A DNA stretch of 64,000 nucleotides, taken from Rhodococcus maanshanensis NBRC 100610. GTDB lineage: Bacteria > Actinomycetota > Actinomycetes > Mycobacteriales > Mycobacteriaceae. Below, one piece after another: positions 25,849 to 34,028 of this stretch. Both the position numbers and the translations under genes were made by a program. Location: positions 62,001-126,000 of the forward strand of contig NZ_BCXA01000020.1 in the NCBI RefSeq assembly GCF_001894865.1, written 5' to 3'. Under the pieces are notes generated by a model, which saw only the letters and a program-made list of their open reading frames with translations, did no database searches and had not been told where the DNA came from. Position 1 is the first letter of the stretch. Each line of letters starts with the position of its first letter.

Positions 25849-26688
25849 GTGACCACAACGAACACCACGACCGCTGCCCGTGCGCACGCCCGCGCACAGG
25901 CGGGCGAGATCACCGATTCGATGCCGGTGCTGCCGGCCTCCCGGTGGCCCGGCCCACCCGATGGTGTGCCAGCCGAAAGCCTGACCTGGGCGGAGACCGT
26001 AGCGGGCGGCCGCTACACCTCGAAGGTGCTGGCCAGGGGCACCAGGCTGCGGCTGCGCGACCTCGCCGGGTCCGCCTGCGCGAACCTGCTGCTCTACCGC
26101 GCCGACGCGCCGTGGGAACGGCTCAACGCGGCCGACACGGTGAAGGTGCCATGGCAGGCCTACCTCGGTACCGGGCATCCACTGCTCTCCGATCAGGGGC
26201 GGGTCCTTGCCACGATCGTCGCCGACACCTCGGGCCGCCACGACGCCTTCTGCGGCACCAGCAGCCTGGCCGACAACCTCGCACGGTACGGAGAGGGTGC
26301 CGCGCATTCGGGCGCCCCGGCCGGCCGAGAGCTGCTGACGCTCGCCGCCGCGAAGCACGGCCTGACCCAGCGCGACCTGCCACCCGCGCTGAGCTTCTTC
26401 CACGGCGTCCGGGTCGAGGCGGACGGCGCCCTGACCAGCATCGGGAATGCCGGGGCCGGAGCGGAACTCGAGCTGCTGATCCACCTGCCGGTGATCGTGC
26501 TCATCGCGAACACCGCGCACCCGCTCGACCCCGCGCCGACGTACCCGACCACCTCCCTCGAGGTGCTCGCATGGGAGGCGGTTGCCGATCTCGGCGCCCT
26601 GACCAACGAGGACCCCGAGTACCGGCGGGCTGTCCTCAACAGCGAGGACGCCTGGGCCGCAGCACAGTTCGGAAAGGACGCGAAATGA
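25849..26688 (+). CDS. DUF1989 protein, urea carboxylase-associated protein 1 (UAAP1; carboxyguanidine deiminase-like subunit)
   Basis: The 279-residue protein belongs to the DUF1989 family. Visible features are GTRLRLRDLAGSACANLLLY, a 'LATIVADTSGRHDAFCGTSS' metal/cysteine region, and LPPALSFFHGVRVEADGAL. Proteins of this pair were first called urea amidolyase-associated proteins. They have since been shown in other bacteria to form a carboxyguanidine deiminase that turns carboxylated guanidine into allophanate. That makes guanidine a better substrate guess than urea. It starts at GTG 25849, two bases after the permease stop, and overlaps the next gene by 4 bases. Confidence 0.85.
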   Translation: MTTTNTTTAARAHARAQAGEITDSMPVLPASRWPGPPDGVPAESLTWAETVAGGRYTSKVLARGTRLRLRDLAGSACANLLLYRADAPWERLNAADTVKVPWQAYLGTGHPLLSDQGRVLATIVADTSGRHDAFCGTSSLADNLARYGEGAAHSGAPAGRELLTLAAAKHGLTQRDLPPALSFFHGVRVEADGALTSIGNAGAGAELELLIHLPVIVLIANTAHPLDPAPTYPTTSLEVLAWEAVADLGALTNEDPEYRRAVLNSEDAWAAAQFGKDAK

Positions 26689-27341
26689 CCTCCACGCTCG
26701 ACATCCCCGCCCTCGTCCCCGGCGCCGTCGTCCTCGACGAGACCGTCGGCGCACGCGGACCGTGGTCGGCGATCGTTCGCGCCGGCGACGTGCTGACCAT
26801 CGTCGACCTGCACGGAAACCAGGCCGTCGACACCCTCTTCTATGCCGCCGACGACCACGCAGTGCGGTACTCGGCCGCGGCCACCGTCGCCGCGCAGCGC
26901 AATCTCTTCCTCTCCACGGGAAGCGTGTTGCGGGCCGACGATTCGAGCGCGCTCATGACGATCGTCGCGGACGAGGTGGGCAACCACGACACCGTCGGCG
27001 GCGCCTGCTCGCAGGAGTCGAACACGCTGCGCTACGGCCACCACACCAAGCACCAGCATGCCTGCGTGGAGAACTTCCTGGCCGAGGGCGCGAAATGGGG
27101 ACTGGGGAAACGTGATCTGGTCTCCAACATCAACTTCTTCATGAACGTGCCGGTCGACGCCGACGGCACCCTCGGGATCGTCGACGGGCTGTCCGCGCCC
27201 GGCAAGCGGCTGGCCCTGCGGGCCGAGGTGGACGCCCTGGTCCTGGTCTCGAACTGCCCGCAGATCAACAACCCCTGCAACGGCTTCGATCCGACCGAGG
27301 TCCGGATGATCGTCACCCGGCCGACCGGGGTGAACCGGTGA
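26685..27341 (+). CDS. DUF1989 protein, urea carboxylase-associated protein 2 (UAAP2; carboxyguanidine deiminase-like subunit)
   Basis: This 218-residue second DUF1989 protein is a paralogue of the gene just upstream. It has VLTIVDLHGNQAVDTLFYAA, TIVADEVGNHDTVGGACSQE (metal-ligand-type Asn-His/Cys region), HHTKHQHACVENFL and the C-terminal SNCPQINNPCNGFDPTEVR. The last motif is highly typical of UAAP2. The two likely act as a heteromeric deiminase. ATG 26685 overlaps the previous stop by 4 bases, and its own TGA overlaps the carboxyltransferase GTG by 4 bases. This leaves no room for a missing domain between them. Confidence 0.87.
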   Translation: MTSTLDIPALVPGAVVLDETVGARGPWSAIVRAGDVLTIVDLHGNQAVDTLFYAADDHAVRYSAAATVAAQRNLFLSTGSVLRADDSSALMTIVADEVGNHDTVGGACSQESNTLRYGHHTKHQHACVENFLAEGAKWGLGKRDLVSNINFFMNVPVDADGTLGIVDGLSAPGKRLALRAEVDALVLVSNCPQINNPCNGFDPTEVRMIVTRPTGVNR

Positions 27342-29344
27342 ACGCGGTCACCGTGGAGCGGCCTGGAATGCTGACGGCCGTGCAGGACTGGCCCGGTCGG
27401 GTGGGGTACTGGCAGATCGGGGTGCCGCCGTCCGGACCGATGGACGACCTGTCCTTCCGGCTCGGGAACGTCGCGCTCGGCAACGACGAGGGCGCTCCGG
27501 GGCTCGAGTGCACGATGGCGGGCCCGGCCCTGCGGTTCGCCGAATCGACCACCGTCTGTGTCACCGGGGCGCCAACCGCCGTCACTGTCGACGGGCGGCC
27601 CGTCCCGTCCTGGCAGGCGGTCGCCGTGCCCGCCGGCGGCGTCCTCGATGTCGGCGCGGTCAGCGGTCCCGGCCTGCGGATCTACGTCCTGGTCCGGGGC
27701 GGATTGAGCGTGCCGGACTACCTGGGCAGCGCCGCGACGTTCACCCTCGGTCGGTTCGGCGGTCACGAGGGCCGGACCCTGCGCGAGGGCGACGTGCTCG
27801 TCGCGGGCGGCGGGGCATCGAACCCGGCCGCCGCCCAACCCGTTCCGATGGAGCACCGGCCGGTGATCGGGGGTCACTGGGAGATCGCGGTCACCGAGGG
27901 GCCGCACGGGGCGCCGGAGTTCTTCACCAGGGAGGACATCGACACCCTGCTGGCCACCGACTACGAGGTGCACTTCAACTCGGACCGCACCGGCGTCCGG
28001 TTGATCGGGCCGAAGCCGGACTGGGCGCGCGCCGACGGCGGCGAGGCGGGGCTGCATCCGTCCAACATCCACGACAACGCCTATTCGGTCGGGGCGCTCG
28101 ATTTCACCGGCGACACCCCCATCCTGCTCGGGCCCGACGGCCCCAGCCTCGGCGGTTTCGTCTGCCCGGTCACCGTGGTGGCGGCGGAACGATGGAAGCT
28201 CGGGCAGCTCAGCCCGGGGGACACCATTCGATTCGTTCCCATCCGCACGGCCCACGCTGCGTCGAGAAGCGAACTGGGACTTGGGCGCCGGGCCAGCCTG
28301 TCGACGGTCTTCGGTCGGGGCGGCGACGGCGACGACGGAGTGATCGCAAGGCGGGACGGATCGACCCAGGTCACCTACCGGCGCTCCGGCGACGACAACG
28401 TGCTCGTCGAGTACGGCGACATGAGCCTCGACCTGGCGTTGCGGGCGCGGGCGCACGCCCTGCATCAGCGGCTCGAGGCGGAGAAGCCGGCCGGTCTGCT
28501 CGACCTGACCCCCGGTATCCGGTCGCTGCAGGTCCGGGTCGACCCCGACGTGCTTCCGGTCCGGAAGCTGATGGGCCTGCTCGCCGAGGCCGAGGACCAG
28601 CTCCCCGAGGCCTCGGAACTGGTGGTGCCGAGCCGAGAGGTCAGGATGCCGTTGTCCTGGGACGACCCTTCCACCCGCGAGGCGATCAAGCGGTACATGC
28701 ACGGCGTCAGGGCCGACGCGCCCTGGTGCCCCTGGAACATCGAGTTCATCCGGCGGATGAACGGTCTGGAATCGGTCGACGACGTCTTCGAGACCGTCTT
28801 CGGCGCACAGTATCTGGTCCTCGGGCTCGGCGACGTCTACCTCGGAGCGCCGGTGGCGACCCCGCTCGACCCGAGGCACCGGCTGGTCACCACCAAGTAC
28901 AACCCGGCCAGGACCTGGACGCCGGAGAACGCGGTCGGGATCGGCGGCGCCTACCTCTGCATCTACGGGATGGAGGGCCCCGGCGGTTACCAGTTCGTCG
29001 GCCGCACCACCCAGGTGTGGAATCACCGGCACCCGCAGCGGTCGGGACCGTTCGAGGACGGCACCCCGTGGCTGCTGCGATTCTTCGACCGGATCAGTTG
29101 GTACCCCGTCGAACCCGACGAGCTGCTGGAGCTGCGGGCCGAGACGGCCGCGGGCGGAGCGGGCGGGGTCCAGATCGTCGACGGCAGCTTCTCGCTCGCC
29201 GAGCACGACCGGTTCCTCGCGGAGAACGCCGAGTCGATCGCCGGGTTCCGGGCCACCCAGGCCCGGGCGTTCGGGGCCGAACGCGAGGCATGGTCCGCGG
29301 CGGGGGAGTTCGCCAAGACCGAGGCAAAGGAGGTGGCCGCGTGA
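27338..29344 (+). CDS. Carboxyltransferase-only urea/guanidine carboxylase subunit
   Basis: Urea (guanidine) carboxylase is normally a protein of about 1200 residues: biotin carboxylase, carboxyltransferase (AHS2 then AHS1, the KipA/KipI-like halves), then biotin carrier. This 668-residue protein holds only the carboxyltransferase part. It begins at once with AHS2 (ERPGMLTAVQDWPGRVGYWQ; GVPPSGPMDD). AHS1 follows (VEYGDMSLDLALRARAHALH), then the urea-carboxylase-specific stretch NPARTWTPENAVGIGGAYLC, GMEGPGGYQFVGRTTQVWN. The C-terminus ends in charged helices with no MKM biotin site. No ATP-grasp domain exists upstream or elsewhere in the window. GTG 27338 overlaps the preceding stop, so this is its true start. 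It probably needs a biotin carboxylase/carrier subunit encoded elsewhere. Confidence 0.88.
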   Translation: MNAVTVERPGMLTAVQDWPGRVGYWQIGVPPSGPMDDLSFRLGNVALGNDEGAPGLECTMAGPALRFAESTTVCVTGAPTAVTVDGRPVPSWQAVAVPAGGVLDVGAVSGPGLRIYVLVRGGLSVPDYLGSAATFTLGRFGGHEGRTLREGDVLVAGGGASNPAAAQPVPMEHRPVIGGHWEIAVTEGPHGAPEFFTREDIDTLLATDYEVHFNSDRTGVRLIGPKPDWARADGGEAGLHPSNIHDNAYSVGALDFTGDTPILLGPDGPSLGGFVCPVTVVAAERWKLGQLSPGDTIRFVPIRTAHAASRSELGLGRRASLSTVFGRGGDGDDGVIARRDGSTQVTYRRSGDDNVLVEYGDMSLDLALRARAHALHQRLEAEKPAGLLDLTPGIRSLQVRVDPDVLPVRKLMGLLAEAEDQLPEASELVVPSREVRMPLSWDDPSTREAIKRYMHGVRADAPWCPWNIEFIRRMNGLESVDDVFETVFGAQYLVLGLGDVYLGAPVATPLDPRHRLVTTKYNPARTWTPENAVGIGGAYLCIYGMEGPGGYQFVGRTTQVWNHRHPQRSGPFEDGTPWLLRFFDRISWYPVEPDELLELRAETAAGGAGGVQIVDGSFSLAEHDRFLAENAESIAGFRATQARAFGAEREAWSAAGEFAKTEAKEVAA

Positions 29345-31017
29345 CGGCGGTGGAACGGGTCAGGGCGGCGTATCGCGCGATCGAGGCGGCCGACCGGCCG
29401 GAGATCTGGATCCACCTGCGCCCTGAGTCGGAGGCGCTGGCGGAGGCGGAGGCGGTTGACCGGCGCGCCGACGCACCGACGTTGCGTGGCACGGTGCTGG
29501 CGGTCAAGGACAACGTCGACGTGGCGGGGATGCCGACCACCGCCGCCTGCCCGGAATTCGCCTTCGTGCCGGAGTCGGACGCCGAGTCGGTTGCCGCGCT
29601 GCGGCAGGCGGGCGCGGTGGTGATCGGGAAGACGAATCTCGACCAGTTCGCGACCGGTCTCGTCGGCACCAGGAGTCCATACGGCGCGGTGCGCGATTCG
29701 CGTCGCCCCGAGTACATCTCGGGCGGCTCCAGCTCGGGCTCCGCCGTGGCGGTCGCGCTCGGGCTGGTTGACCTCGCGGTCGGCACCGACACCGCCGGAT
29801 CGGGCCGGGTGCCCGCCGCCCTGCAGGGGATCGTCGGGATCAAACCGACCTATGGGGTCGTCTCCGCCGAGGGTGTGGTGCCCGCGTGCGCGTCCTACGA
29901 CTGCGTGACGATCTTCGCGCCCGACCTGCACTCGGCGACGCGGGCGATGGCCGTGCTCGCCGCGGGCGCGCCGGGCCGGGCATGGCCCGCGGACGTCCGG
30001 CTGGCCGCGCCGTCGCGTCCGCGGGTGGCCGTGCCGCGCGAGCTGCCCGGCCTCGATGACGATTGGTCGGCGGCGTTCGGCGCGGCGGTCGACGCGCTCG
30101 CCGAATCCGGCGCCGAGATCGTGGAGATCGATCTCGGCCCGTTCCTCGAGGCCGCCAGGCTCCTCTACGACGGGGCGTTGGTGGCAGAGCGATACGCGGC
30201 AGTCGGGGAGTTCGTGCGTTCGCGGCCCGACGCCGTCGACCCCACCGTGCGGGCGATCGTCGCGCCTGCGGGCGAAATCGAGGCGCATCGGCTGATCGCC
30301 GACCGGAATCGCCTGCACCGGTTGCGGGCAGAGGCGATGGTGCGGTTGGCGGGCATCGACGCCCTGATGATCCCCACCGCACCGGAGCATCCGACCATCG
30401 CCGAGGTCGCGGCCGACCCGATCGGGGTGAACTCACGGATGGGGACCTACACCAACTTCTGCAACCTTTTCGACCTCTGCGCGGTGGCGGTGCCCGCCGG
30501 GACCGCGGGACCGGCGCATTTCGGGGTGACCGTGCTCGCCCGCGCCTTCGAGGATGCGGTCGCGGCGGACATCGCGGGGATGGTGAGCGGTTCGGTGGGC
30601 GAGGGGTGGTCCGCCGCGGCGGCGCCGTCGGTCGAACTGGCGGTGTTCGGCGCCCACCTGCTCGGCCAGCCGCTCGAGCATCAGCTCACCGCGCTCGGCG
30701 CCCGCTGGCTCGGGCCGGTGTGGACCGCGCCGAACTACCGGCTCACGGCCTTGGACACCGTGCCCCGCAAGCCCGGACTGATCCGGGTGGCGGACGGTGG
30801 GGTGTCGATCGCGGGGGAGAAGTGGCGGCTCTCCCCAGCCGCCCTCGGGCGCTTCCTCGCCGAGCTGCCGACGCCGATGCAGCTCGGCTCGGTCGAGTTC
30901 GACGACGGCAGCTGGGGGACCGGATTCGGGTGCGATCACGCCGCGGCGGCCGGTGGTCGCGACATCAGCGAGTACGGCGGTTGGAAGGCGGCGCTGGCGG
31001 CGGGGGCGCTCGGCTGA
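29341..31017 (+). CDS. atzF: Allophanate hydrolase
   Basis: Allophanate hydrolase splits allophanate into two ammonia and CO2, the last step of guanidine/urea degradation by this route. The N-terminal amidase-signature domain has the Ser-cisSer-Lys triad: Lys56 in LAVKDN, Ser130 in ISGGSSSGSA and nucleophile Ser154 in TDTAGSGRVPA. The C-terminal domain (from about residue 430: VELAVFGAHLLGQPLEHQL through GFGCDHAAAAGGRDISEYGG) is the allophanate hydrolase-specific domain. The length, 558 residues, is normal for a stand-alone enzyme. The GTG overlaps the carboxyltransferase stop by 4 bases. Confidence 0.94.
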   Translation: MTAVERVRAAYRAIEAADRPEIWIHLRPESEALAEAEAVDRRADAPTLRGTVLAVKDNVDVAGMPTTAACPEFAFVPESDAESVAALRQAGAVVIGKTNLDQFATGLVGTRSPYGAVRDSRRPEYISGGSSSGSAVAVALGLVDLAVGTDTAGSGRVPAALQGIVGIKPTYGVVSAEGVVPACASYDCVTIFAPDLHSATRAMAVLAAGAPGRAWPADVRLAAPSRPRVAVPRELPGLDDDWSAAFGAAVDALAESGAEIVEIDLGPFLEAARLLYDGALVAERYAAVGEFVRSRPDAVDPTVRAIVAPAGEIEAHRLIADRNRLHRLRAEAMVRLAGIDALMIPTAPEHPTIAEVAADPIGVNSRMGTYTNFCNLFDLCAVAVPAGTAGPAHFGVTVLARAFEDAVAADIAGMVSGSVGEGWSAAAAPSVELAVFGAHLLGQPLEHQLTALGARWLGPVWTAPNYRLTALDTVPRKPGLIRVADGGVSIAGEKWRLSPAALGRFLAELPTPMQLGSVEFDDGSWGTGFGCDHAAAAGGRDISEYGGWKAALAAGALG

Positions 31018-31094
31018 AGACTGGTGTTCTCGCACCCTCGACGGGTGGCCGCGCGCCTGCAATTGTTGAGGTGTGACTCGAGGAGGCGAGCAGG

Positions 31095-31361
31095 ATGGAC
31101 GTGAAGCAGTGGTCGGTGAGCGTCGTCATCGACGAGCACGAAGGCCGAACACGGGCCAAGGCCCGGCTGAGCGCAGGCGACAAACCTGAGATGGTCGGCG
31201 TCGGGCTGGCCAGGCTGAACCCGGAGGACGCCGATGTACCGGCGATAGGCGACGAGCTGGCGTCCGCGCGTGCACTGGCGGACCTGTCCCACCAACTGAT
31301 CGAGGCCACCGCGGCCGATATCGAGGAGGTCACCAAGCAGCCGTCGAATCTCTTCAGCTGA
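31095..31361 (+). CDS. DUF1876 small protein
   Basis: The 88-residue protein fits the actinobacterial DUF1876 family (dsRBD-like small proteins). It has MDVKQWSVSVVIDEHEGRTR, then KARLSAGDKPEMVGVGLARL, and a helix ELASARALADLSHQLIEATA. The function is unknown; some relatives are stress-induced. The ATG follows a strong GAGGAGGCGAGCAGG ribosome site. It ends 12 bases from the convergent monooxygenase gene. Confidence 0.85.
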   Translation: MDVKQWSVSVVIDEHEGRTRAKARLSAGDKPEMVGVGLARLNPEDADVPAIGDELASARALADLSHQLIEATAADIEEVTKQPSNLFS

Positions 31362-31373
31362 GGCAGGCCGCGA

Positions 31374-33014
31374 TCAGCGCAGGGTGCTGCCCAGATTGTC
31401 GGCGAGAGCGGCGAAGGTGATCTCGTCCGATCGGAACCCGACGTAGCCGTCCGGGCGCACGAGGTACCCGGTTCGGTCGCCTGCGCCGTAGCCGGCGGCG
31501 AACCTGCCGTCGGCGTCGCGCATGGTGATCCCCGATACGCCGGGCAGGTCGGCCTCCCTTGCGACGATGAGGCGGCTGCGCACGGCAGGCCCGAAACGGT
31601 CGGTCACCTCGGCGGCGAGCGCGAGCTGCGTCTCGGCGCCCTGCGCGTCGGAGGCCCACAGCAGCAGCGTGTGGCCGGGGTGACGGAAGAGTTCGTGCAG
31701 GCGGATCGGGAACGCCACGCTGTCCTGTCGCAGGCCCGCGGCATCGGGCGCGCGATCGCCCGGGCGGGGGACCGCGTCGGCAGGCCCGGACCCGATGCCG
31801 ACCAACGGGCTCGAGGGATAACCGACGAGCAGCTGTGCCTCCCGCACGATCGCCTCGGCGGGGTCGGCCATGTCCGCGCCGATGCCCTCCCGCGCGCTCT
31901 TGACGGTGCGCCCGACCACCTCCTCGCCGACGGGGTGCCGTTCCTCGTGATAGCTGTCGAGCAGAGCAGGCGCCGCCGATCCGGTCACCGCCAGCGCCAG
32001 CTTCCAGCCGAGGTTGTATGCGTCCTGGACGCCGGTGTTCATGCCCTGCGCGCCGGTGGGCGGGTGGATGTGCGCGGCGTCGCCTGCCAGGAACACCCGA
32101 CCGACGCCGTACCGGCCCGCCAGCCGATGGCTGATCCGGAAGACGGAGGACCACCGCAGGCTGCTCGCGGTCGTCGGCTGGGGTGAGAGCCGGTCGAGCA
32201 CGGCCTGCACGTGTCGCAGCTCGGGCCGTCGCCCGCCCTCGAGGCCGTGCGCTATCTCACCGGAACCCGCCGGGGCACTGGCGAGTTCGTCGGGAACCAG
32301 CATCGAGACCCGGTAGCGCCTGTGGCCGGGCAGCGGGATGCAGACCAGCAGGTCGTCCGTGACGCCGTCGGTCTGATGCATGGCACGGACGCCGTACCCG
32401 GTTGGCATGGTCCAGTCCACCTCGACGTCCGCGAGCATGTACTCCTCGGCGAAGGCGCCGCCCTCGAACGAGATGCCCAACCCCTTGCGAACCAGGCTGT
32501 GCGCGCCGTCGCAGCCGACGAGGTACTGCGACTCGACGGTGAACTCCCCGAACCCGTCCCTGACCGTGGCGCGAACCCCGGACGGATCCTGTTCGAACCC
32601 GGTGAGTTCGGTGCCCCTGGTGACCTGGCCGCCGAGGCCGTCCAGCGCCTCGCCGAGGACCCGTTCGGTCTCGTACTGCGGGAGCGCGAGGAATCCGTAC
32701 GGGACCTCGGGGGGCAGGGTGAGGTCGAGCTGGGCGACATTGGCGCCGTTGACGTACACGAGCTGACCGCGCATCGTGGTCGCCGCGTCGAGCGCGGGGC
32801 GGGCCACTCCCATCGCGTCCCAGACCTCGACGGTGCGGGGTTGGATGCCGACGGCCTTCGCGTAGGGAGCGCGCTCGGTGAGACGGTCGACGACGATGAC
32901 GTCGACCCCGCGCCAGCGCAGCTCCACCGCGAGGGTCAATCCGACCGGGCCGGCCCCGACGATCAGCACATCGGCCGTCACGGGTGCCACCTGCGGTTCG
33001 ACTGCCGAGGTCAT
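31374..33014 (-). CDS. FAD-dependent aromatic-type monooxygenase
   Basis: This is a 546-residue PHBH-fold (group A) flavin monooxygenase. The FAD Rossmann motif is VLIVGAGPVGLTLAVELRWR (residues 15-34), the DG motif is YLVGCDGAHSLVRK, and the second FAD motif is VFLAGDAAHIHPPTGAQGMN followed by TGVQDAYNLGWKLA. A C-terminal thioredoxin-like domain completes the TfdB/PheA-type architecture. Relatives hydroxylate phenols, polyketides or, in some cases, rifamycins. The substrate here cannot be told. No partner catabolic genes are adjacent, and the upstream neighbour (33027) is only 12 bases away on the same strand. Confidence 0.88.
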   Translation of the reverse strand: MTSAVEPQVAPVTADVLIVGAGPVGLTLAVELRWRGVDVIVVDRLTERAPYAKAVGIQPRTVEVWDAMGVARPALDAATTMRGQLVYVNGANVAQLDLTLPPEVPYGFLALPQYETERVLGEALDGLGGQVTRGTELTGFEQDPSGVRATVRDGFGEFTVESQYLVGCDGAHSLVRKGLGISFEGGAFAEEYMLADVEVDWTMPTGYGVRAMHQTDGVTDDLLVCIPLPGHRRYRVSMLVPDELASAPAGSGEIAHGLEGGRRPELRHVQAVLDRLSPQPTTASSLRWSSVFRISHRLAGRYGVGRVFLAGDAAHIHPPTGAQGMNTGVQDAYNLGWKLALAVTGSAAPALLDSYHEERHPVGEEVVGRTVKSAREGIGADMADPAEAIVREAQLLVGYPSSPLVGIGSGPADAVPRPGDRAPDAAGLRQDSVAFPIRLHELFRHPGHTLLLWASDAQGAETQLALAAEVTDRFGPAVRSRLIVAREADLPGVSGITMRDADGRFAAGYGAGDRTGYLVRPDGYVGFRSDEITFAALADNLGSTLR

Positions 33015-33026
33015 CCTCGGATTCTG

Positions 33027-33941
33027 TCAGAGCCCGCCGAGTCGGGTGAGCAATTCGATCGCACCGTCGGCGGTGGCCCAGAGCGCCTCCATCTCCGCGG
33101 TCGCGGCGGGCGCTGTCTGCGGATTCTGCAGGGCGAATCCGTTGGCGAGGGTGAGGGTGTTGTACCCGCTGTCGGCGGCGCGCAGCAGCAGCTCGGAGGC
33201 GACGCCCTCGCCCGCGAGCCGATCGAGACCCTCACCGAGGAAGTAGAACCGCCACAGGGGGCCGAGGTCGGCGCCGTAGGCGGCATTCGTCCTGGTGACG
33301 ATCGTGTCCCCGTCGGTGGCGATGGAGTCGACGATCTTGTAGTAGTCGGCCACGTTCCGCTCGGTGGTGCCGGTCGTGGCGACGGCCCGGGCGAGGTCGA
33401 CCGTCAGGTGCGCGTTGTAGCCGATCATGGCGACCCGGGCGGGGGACATGGTGCAGTCCCGACTCAGTGCGAAATAGCGCCCCCAGGCGGGTTCGGTTGG
33501 GGCGCCGGTGAACTCGGCATGCACGTTGTCGAGGTAGCGGCGCAGCAGATCGGTGCTGATCGCGTGGGCCCACTCGGGGGTGACGAAGGCGGCGCTGTCG
33601 CGTTGCAGCGGCATGACGGCCCGCTGTACGACGGCGTCGAGTCCGATGCCGAACAGTCCGCGCCGGTCGCCATGCGAGACGAGGATGTCGGAGATCCGTT
33701 GCTGGCGGACCACCTCCTCCTCGAGTCGGTCCATCGATGCGGTCGCGGTGATCGTGGACGTGTCGGACAGTGCGGCGACGGTGCCCGCCTCGGCGGCGGA
33801 CAGCGGGGTGCCGCAGGCCGAGGCAGGCAGGGGATCGGCTGCCGCGGGCTGGGCGAGGGCGATCGAGGCGAGGAGCGTGATCGAGGAGAGGGCGGCGAGG
33901 CGGGAGACGGACGTGCGGGCGGTGGTCCGGCGCAGGCTCAT
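33027..33941 (-). CDS. Secreted DUF5995-like protein
   Basis: The 304-residue protein starts with a signal peptide (RRTTARTSVSRLAALSSITL, cleavage near QPAAADP). The mature part is helical, with ITATASMDRLEEEVVRQQ, FVTPEWAHAISTDLLRRYLD and the segment ARVAMIGYNAHLTVDLARAV, which resembles the 'N-x-H-x-x-x-D-L' core of DUF5995. The family is common in actinobacteria and has no established function. The NAH/D residues hint at a metal- or ligand-binding helical bundle. It is probably co-transcribed with the monooxygenase 12 bases downstream. Confidence 0.65.
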   Translation of the reverse strand: MSLRRTTARTSVSRLAALSSITLLASIALAQPAAADPLPASACGTPLSAAEAGTVAALSDTSTITATASMDRLEEEVVRQQRISDILVSHGDRRGLFGIGLDAVVQRAVMPLQRDSAAFVTPEWAHAISTDLLRRYLDNVHAEFTGAPTEPAWGRYFALSRDCTMSPARVAMIGYNAHLTVDLARAVATTGTTERNVADYYKIVDSIATDGDTIVTRTNAAYGADLGPLWRFYFLGEGLDRLAGEGVASELLLRAADSGYNTLTLANGFALQNPQTAPAATAEMEALWATADGAIELLTRLGGL

Positions 33942-33993
33942 CGCCGGAGTGTAACGACCGTGGTGCGGCGGCGCCGGTTGTCCGGGAGCGCAC

Positions 33994-34020
33994 TTGACAG
34001 CGCCTAGAACACGTGTTCGA
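33994..34020 (+). promoter_or_regulatory. Radical SAM gene promoter with LexA (SOS) box
   Basis: TTGACA at 33994-33999 is a consensus -35. TAGAACACGTGTTCGA (34005-34020) matches the SOS box TCGAAC-N4-GTTCGA except for the second base. The box lies between the -35 and the start codon at 34029, a classic repressor position. The orthologue Rv2578c is, as I recall, a LexA target in M. tuberculosis. A -10 around 34019-34024 would put transcription start at the ATG, hence a leaderless message. Confidence 0.8.
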
Positions 34021-34028
34021 CTCTCTGT

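Noticed and set aside
27330-27345. Frameshift or deletion that removed the biotin carboxylase half
   Set aside because: The carboxyltransferase GTG overlaps the upstream TGA cleanly and homology of both proteins runs to their ends, so the short form is designed, not broken.
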